Positions 6,412 through 10,082 of a DNA stretch of 10,082 nt are shown here, one piece after another (position 1 is the first letter of the stretch; each line of letters starts with the position of its first letter). The position numbers and the translations under genes were made by a program. Under the pieces are notes generated by a model. The model did no database searches. It had not been told where the DNA came from and saw only the letters and a list, made by a program, of their open reading frames with translations. Source of the stretch: Gammaproteobacteria bacterium (lineage in GTDB: Bacteria > Pseudomonadota > Gammaproteobacteria > GRL18); assembly GCA_028571885.1 (NCBI GenBank), contig JAPVVU010000092.1, forward strand, positions 1 to 10,082. Reading direction: 5' to 3'.

Positions 6412-7719
6412 TTAATTATTCTTCAACATTTTTTTTGGAAATTCACAACGAAAAACAGAGCCCATACCAATTTTACTGTTAATAACCAGTTTGCCCTGGT
6501 GATGGGTTATAACATGTTTAACAATCGCAAGACCAAGACCCGTCCCGCCCGTATCTCGAGAACGACCGACATCAACGCGATAGAAACGCTCTGTTAATCG
6601 TTTAACATGATGTTCAGCAATACCTTCTCCATTGTCCTGAACCTCAAAACAGCCCTGACCGTTTTTATCACGATACCATCGTATGGAAATTTTACCGCCT
6701 GCAGGTGTATAGCGAATGGCATTACTGACTAGATTTGAAAAAGCACTTTGCAGTTCATTATTGTCACCTTTAAGCCATTTTATATCAGAGGCAATGGCCT
6801 CAATTTTATGTCTGCCATTGCTCAGGACCAGCGCTTCTTTCTTAAGCATCATGATGAGCGCATTCATATCAATGAAATCATTTTTTAAAGTTCGCCGTTC
6901 ATTACTTTCGATGGTCGAGAGTAACAGCAGATCTTCAACAATATGACACATACGATGAGATTGCTGCTGCATCAATTGAATAGAGTTTACATAAACAGGT
7001 TCATCTTTGAGATGCTCTTCCAGAGTTTCAAGATAACCTGAAATAACGGTTAATGGGGTCCTTAACTCATGGGAAACATTTGCCACAAAATCTCTGCGCA
7101 TCGTTTTCAGTTTTTGAATACTGCTCACATCACGAGCGATCAATAAATATTTACTGCCATAAGGGATCAGTCGAATTGATAACATCAATTCATTATCGGG
7201 AGAAGGGATCTCCAGGGTATGCTGATTACTATCAGCCTTATGGTCTTCAATAAAGGCCAGCAACACAGGGCTTCGTATCAAGTTAGTTAATGGCTGACCG
7301 AGATCCTGGTTTTTTTTCAAGCCAAAATAACTGATGCATTTTGAATTAAACCATTCTATTTCCCAATTGCGTCCCAGGATAATCGTTGCATCAGGCAATG
7401 CTTCTGTCGATTCTTTATAACGATTCAGTAAAACCACCAACTTTTCCTGGCGATGACGATTATGGCGCTGAATTCGATACAGATGACGAAAAATATCACC
7501 CCAGAAACCACCCGCATCGGGCGGCATATCCAGTTCATTTTTGGATAGCCATTGAATCAAACGAGTTAATTGTCGCAGATGCCAGAAGATATAGATTAAT
7601 AAGCCAAGAGAAAATAAAAACCAGGGACTTCCTACTACATAGCCAAAGAGCAGCAATGCGATCAGACCGGCAGATATCCAGAAGATCTCATTAAAAAAAT
7701 AATATTTGTCCTGATTCAT
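6412..7719 (-). CDS. phoR: Phosphate regulon sensor histidine kinase PhoR
   Basis: PhoR phosphorylates PhoB under phosphate limitation and dephosphorylates it when the Pst system reports sufficiency. The 435-aa length is close to E. coli PhoR (431). Two close hydrophobic helices (about 11-29 and 32-47) leave almost no periplasmic loop, the feature that argues for sensing through Pst/PhoU rather than direct ligand binding. A PAS domain covers about 100-200. The HisKA site is VSHELRTPLTVISGYLETLE with phospho-acceptor His217. The ATPase domain has the N-box around Asn329/Asn333 (SNLVSNAIRYTP), G1 box DNGEGI (362-367) and G2 box GGTGLGLAIVKH (391-402), so it looks fully active. Its ATG overlaps the phoB stop by 4 nt (ATGA), indicating translational coupling. 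Confidence 0.97.
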   Translation of the reverse strand: MNQDKYYFFNEIFWISAGLIALLLFGYVVGSPWFLFSLGLLIYIFWHLRQLTRLIQWLSKNELDMPPDAGGFWGDIFRHLYRIQRHNRHRQEKLVVLLNRYKESTEALPDATIILGRNWEIEWFNSKCISYFGLKKNQDLGQPLTNLIRSPVLLAFIEDHKADSNQHTLEIPSPDNELMLSIRLIPYGSKYLLIARDVSSIQKLKTMRRDFVANVSHELRTPLTVISGYLETLEEHLKDEPVYVNSIQLMQQQSHRMCHIVEDLLLLSTIESNERRTLKNDFIDMNALIMMLKKEALVLSNGRHKIEAIASDIKWLKGDNNELQSAFSNLVSNAIRYTPAGGKISIRWYRDKNGQGCFEVQDNGEGIAEHHVKRLTERFYRVDVGRSRDTGGTGLGLAIVKHVITHHQGKLVINSKIGMGSVFRCEFPKKMLKNN

Positions 7720-8402
7720 TCTGTTGAAAAACGGTATCCCGCCCCGCGTACTGTCTGAATTAGATGCTCAACTTTAAACTCTGTTAATGCTTTTCTCAAA
7801 CGTCGGATATGGACATCAACGGTGCGCTCTTCAATATAAACATCCCCTCCCCAAACACGATCCAATAACTGACTTCTATTATAAACGCGTTCCGGATGGG
7901 TCATAAAAAAATGTAATAACTTATATTCCGTGGGACCTAAATCAAATTGCTTACCGGAAACTGACAATCGGTGTTTTACGCTATCCATACAAATACCACC
8001 CAGCTCAAGAATACCATCCTTCTCGGGTGTAGTGCGCCTTAAAACGGCTTTAATTCGAGCCATTAACTCTCTGGGAGAAAAAGGCTTGGTAACATAATCA
8101 TCGGCACCTGCATCCAGACCACGAATGCGATCATTTTCTTCGCCGCGAGCCGTCAGCATAATAATCGGAATTTCGTTGCTGGCATCGTCTTTTTTAAGAC
8201 GATGAGCCAGTTCAAGCCCACTGATTCCAGGCAGCATCCAGTCAAGTAAGATTAAATCAGGATGCTCTCTCATAATCATCACCAGAGCCGTTTCTGCATC
8301 TTCTGCTTCAAGCAGGATAAAATCACTCTTATAAAAAGCAAATTTTATCATCTCCCGAATAGCAAGTTCATCTTCAACCAGTAATATTTTTTTTTGTGAC
8401 AC
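7716..8402 (-). CDS. phoB: Phosphate regulon response regulator PhoB (GTG start)
   Basis: PhoB is an OmpR-family activator that binds Pho boxes when phosphorylated. With the GTG at 8402 the product has 228 aa, against 229 in E. coli. The receiver domain shows the acidic pair Glu10/Asp11, phospho-acceptor Asp54 (LILLDWMLPG), Thr84 and Lys106 (TKPFSPRE). The C-terminal winged-helix domain carries GPTEYKLLHFFMTHPERVY, RTVDVHIRRLRKAL as the DNA-recognition region and QTVRGAGYRFS. I chose GTG 8402 over upstream GTGs at 8408 and 8423 because AGGGGAG (8414-8408) sits 5 nt before it and the protein then aligns with the family start. The longer reading would add seven residues and put this Shine-Dalgarno inside the gene. 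A run of nine A follows the start at codons 3-5. It is the first gene of phoB-phoR-pstS. Confidence 0.96.
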   Translation of the reverse strand: MSQKKILLVEDELAIREMIKFAFYKSDFILLEAEDAETALVMIMREHPDLILLDWMLPGISGLELAHRLKKDDASNEIPIIMLTARGEENDRIRGLDAGADDYVTKPFSPRELMARIKAVLRRTTPEKDGILELGGICMDSVKHRLSVSGKQFDLGPTEYKLLHFFMTHPERVYNRSQLLDRVWGGDVYIEERTVDVHIRRLRKALTEFKVEHLIQTVRGAGYRFSTE

Positions 8403-8440
8403 GTTCACTCCCCTGATAAGCACATAATCCTCATCTAAAC

Positions 8441-8474
8441 ATTACACATTATAATTATTACATTTATATGACAA
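8441..8474 (-). promoter_or_regulatory. Pho box and -10 of the phoB promoter
   Basis: Read on the minus strand, 8474-8457 is TTGTCATATAAATGTAAT. It matches the Pho box consensus at 15 of 18 positions, with a strong first half-site and a weaker second. Ten nt beyond it lies TGTAAT (8446-8441) as the -10, exactly the spacing seen at pstC. A perfect TATAAT at 8453-8448 is only 3 nt from the box and could serve a PhoB-independent basal promoter. Transcription from the PhoB-dependent start would begin near 8434, about 32 nt before the GTG. This implies autoregulation of phoB. Confidence 0.8.
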
Positions 8475-8521
8475 ATTAAAACAAATTTATTTTAGTTAGC
8501 ATCCATTTAGCGTCCTTATAG

Positions 8522-8577
8522 TTATCATATATATTAATAATAAACTAATTTAAGCATATTTTATCATATACGTTAAT
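8522..8577 (+). repeat. Two near-identical 17-bp direct repeats upstream of hipB
   Basis: TTATCATATATATTAAT (8522-8538) and TTATCATATACGTTAAT (8561-8577) agree at 15 of 17 positions and start 39 bp apart. The second copy forms the left arm of the palindrome over the hipB -35. The first may be an auxiliary operator, although in such AT-rich DNA part of the match is expected by chance. Confidence 0.5.
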
Positions 8578-8584
8578 TTGATAA
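8561..8584. promoter_or_regulatory. Candidate HipB-type operator (palindrome over the -35)
   Basis: TTATCATAT (8561-8569) and ATTTGATAA (8576-8584) are inverted arms matching at 8 of 9 positions around a 6-bp centre. The right arm contains the -35 hexamer of the hipB promoter, so a bound repressor would block RNA polymerase. The right arm also has an exact 9-bp inverted partner, TTATCAAAT, at 8625-8633 in the leader. HipB-family antitoxins typically repress their own operons through inverted repeats; that this one uses this site is inference. Confidence 0.5.
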
Positions 8585-8606
8585 TTTACTTATATGACAC
8601 TATAAT
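8578..8606 (+). promoter_or_regulatory. Sigma70-type promoter of the hipBA-like operon
   Basis: TTGATA (8578-8583) and a consensus TATAAT (8601-8606) are spaced by 17 nt. Transcription would start near 8613, giving a leader of about 32 nt. The spacer contains, on the opposite strand, a PhoB-like half-site GTGTCAT (8600-8594). Confidence 0.7.
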
Positions 8607-8644
8607 TAATGTTAATATCTATATTTATCAAATAAGGCAAATTT

Positions 8645-8890
8645 ATGATCAATTCATTACTTCAGATTCTGGATAATATTGTGACTGAAGGAAAGCGGCA
8701 GGGTTTAAACCAAAAAGAAATTTGTCAAAAAGCGGGTGTCTCAGAGATCACTCTTTCCAGAGCAAAGAAACAAGGTGATATACGCTTTACCACACTGGAA
8801 AAATTAGCCCGGAGCGTGGGTTTACAACTGACATTGATTGCTGACATACCTTTATCAAACCTGATTAGTGACGGGGATTTATTTCAATGA
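8645..8890 (+). CDS. HipB-like Xre-family antitoxin / transcriptional repressor
   Basis: This 81-aa protein is essentially one Cro/C1-type helix-turn-helix domain. The helices run over about residues 21-60, with QKEICQKAGVSEITLSRAKK as the HTH core and TTLEKLARSVGLQLTLI as the closing helix and strand. Its role should be to bind and neutralise the downstream HipA-like kinase and to repress the operon. The start has AAGG at 8634-8637, 7 nt upstream, and the promoter at 8578-8606. Its stop overlaps the next ATG (ATGA), the coupling usual in toxin-antitoxin pairs. It is divergent from phoB. The family call rests on the HTH pattern plus the HipA-like partner; the antitoxin role is inferred from that pairing. 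Confidence 0.85.
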   Translation: MINSLLQILDNIVTEGKRQGLNQKEICQKAGVSEITLSRAKKQGDIRFTTLEKLARSVGLQLTLIADIPLSNLISDGDLFQ

Positions 8891-10082
8891 GAGATCGTCA
8901 TGCAATGGTATGGACACGTATTTCCGGTGAACCGGTAAAAATGGGCGAACTTTATACCACTGAACTGGAATCTCGCTTTGTCTATGAAAAATCCTTTTTA
9001 TCATTGAATTTACCAGGGCTGGGTTTAATTTTATCCCCTGAAATATTTGGTCTGAGCACACTAAAATGGACTCGAACTGAGCGCTTTGACTTCCCTCCTC
9101 CTTTGCAATCCTTAATTCCACCTGCGGATGAACATAATTTTCAACGCCATTTAATCATGAATTATCTGGAAACAATCGGGGCAGCAAAAGGCACACCCTT
9201 TGAAAATGACTGGGATATTCTTACTCTAAGCGGACATGGCGGTATCGGCCATCTTGATGTCTTCAGCTCCGATGAAAAAGCCATTACCTGGTATTCAACA
9301 CCCGTAACACCACACAAAGAGTTATTGGCCAAAGACACGGCATTAGGTTTTTCCCTAAAAAACATGCTCACCTGGTTTGATGATCAAACGGGTAATTTAC
9401 TGGAGTTTATTGGTCCAACACCGAGTGTCGGCGGTGCAATTCCAAAATTATTACTGTCAATTCCTAAAAGCGGCTGGAACGGCACTGTCGGATTACCCAC
9501 TCGATTTGGTAACACACAATATACTGATGTAATTTTGAAACTGGGGAAAGATACGGCATATCCCGGCATTACCGAACTGGAAGCTCTGGGATTGGATCTC
9601 CATAAAAAAGCGGGCTTTGAAACACCCCGTTACTGGCTGACTGAATTCAATGGTATCCATGCTATTGCTATTGAACGTTTTGACAGGGATGCTCGCGGTA
9701 TACCCGTATTTCAAGAAAGTTTATTTTCTATTCTGGCATCGGGTAACGCATCAGGAAAAAATGGCATTAAACATCATTACGATGCCTCTTATGATTTAAT
9801 TGGCAGAATGTTCGATAATCCTCGGATTACTTTAATTGAAAACCGTAAAGCCGCTAAAAAATATCTGTTAAAACGTCTATTACTGTCTTTTTTAACGGGT
9901 AATGGCGATCTGCATTTAGAAAACCTCAGTATCCAGATACGAGCAGGGATCTCTGATTTTTCACCAGTTTACGATCCCGTTCCTATGCGTGCCTATAGCA
10001 TTCATAATATGTTGAATGTTATGCCGTTTGGTGATTATGGTGATTACATTGAAGGCTATGAACAGCCCGTTGATTTCATTTC
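8887..10082 (+). CDS. Divergent HipA-family Ser/Thr kinase toxin (partial, 3' end off window)
   Basis: The open frame gives 398 codons from ATG 8887 to the edge with no stop. HipA toxins are kinases that halt growth; E. coli HipA phosphorylates glutamyl-tRNA synthetase. Family landmarks appear in order: a short N-terminal lobe (MGEL at 19-22; FVYEKSFLSL at 31-40), the Gly-rich loop PSVGGAIPKLLL with Ser180 where E. coli HipA is autophosphorylated at Ser150, ATP-binding lysine Lys218 (VILKLG), AIERFDRD with Glu263, the catalytic loop GNGDLHLENLS with Asp341 and Asn346, and metal-binding Asp363 (VYDPVP). The kinase residues therefore look intact. The N-terminal region is unlike E. coli HipA, with FPPPLQSLIPP (69-79) and LSGHGGIGHLDVF (114-126) replacing the usual motifs. 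GGGGA at 8873-8877 is a plausible Shine-Dalgarno. It is translationally coupled to the hipB-like gene. Confidence 0.88.
   Translation, partial: MRDRHAMVWTRISGEPVKMGELYTTELESRFVYEKSFLSLNLPGLGLILSPEIFGLSTLKWTRTERFDFPPPLQSLIPPADEHNFQRHLIMNYLETIGAAKGTPFENDWDILTLSGHGGIGHLDVFSSDEKAITWYSTPVTPHKELLAKDTALGFSLKNMLTWFDDQTGNLLEFIGPTPSVGGAIPKLLLSIPKSGWNGTVGLPTRFGNTQYTDVILKLGKDTAYPGITELEALGLDLHKKAGFETPRYWLTEFNGIHAIAIERFDRDARGIPVFQESLFSILASGNASGKNGIKHHYDASYDLIGRMFDNPRITLIENRKAAKKYLLKRLLLSFLTGNGDLHLENLSIQIRAGISDFSPVYDPVPMRAYSIHNMLNVMPFGDYGDYIEGYEQPVDFI

Noticed and set aside
6938..6955. TGTCAT-like motif inside phoR as a Pho box for pstS
   Set aside because: Only one half-site matches, the second half and -10 are absent, and it is coding sequence far from pstS.
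7386..7694. 102-aa plus-strand open frame opposite the phoR N-terminus
   Set aside because: It is antisense to the membrane and linker region of a clear PhoR and lacks a ribosome binding site.
8403..8423. Upstream GTG start for phoB adding seven residues
   Set aside because: The extension swallows the strong Shine-Dalgarno AGGGGAG at 8414-8408 and does not align with the PhoB family start.
8879..9714. Several minus-strand open frames of 60-80 codons opposite the hipA-like gene
   Set aside because: The plus strand encodes a continuous HipA-family protein with ordered kinase motifs through the same region; these frames are shadows.

Overview
The window is AT-rich chromosomal DNA carrying most of a phosphate-starvation (Pho) regulon. 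The organism is most likely a gammaproteobacterium outside the enterics. Three things suggest this: PhoB and PhoR look close to the E. coli proteins; PstC (806 aa) and PstA (560 aa) are the long forms with large extra domains after the first membrane helix, as in Pseudomonas and Vibrio relatives; and the gene order is phoB-phoR-pstS-pstC-pstA-pstB. No species is assigned.

Layout, left to right: the 5' part of pstB (minus strand, cut by the left edge, 1-458); pstA (460-2142, minus); pstC (2217-4637, minus); a divergent control region (4638-4856); a small lipoprotein gene of unknown function on the plus strand (4857-5312); a short convergent gap; pstS (5405-6388, minus); phoR (6412-7719, minus); phoB (7716-8402, minus, GTG start); a second divergent control region (8403-8644); then a hipB-like antitoxin gene (8645-8890, plus) overlapping a divergent hipA-like kinase toxin gene (8887 to the right edge, plus).

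How it works together: PhoR is the membrane sensor kinase for the response regulator PhoB. PstS binds periplasmic phosphate and delivers it to the PstC/PstA channel powered by PstB. Two good Pho boxes are visible, each 15 of 18 to the E. coli consensus. One lies before phoB (8457-8474), probably driving phoB-phoR-pstS, and one before pstC (4703-4720), driving pstC-pstA-pstB. Each is followed exactly 10 nt later by a -10 hexamer, the geometry of PhoB-activated promoters. No separate Pho box is seen before pstS.

The less ordinary parts are the lipoprotein gene, which sits inverted in the middle of the pho/pst cluster with its own sigma70-type promoter and related repeats on both sides; the large periplasmic domains of PstC and PstA; and the hipBA-type module back to back with phoB, whose promoter has a palindromic candidate operator over the -35 and a PhoB-like half-site in its spacer. 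I see no tRNA, rRNA, CRISPR array, transposase or convincing intrinsic terminator.
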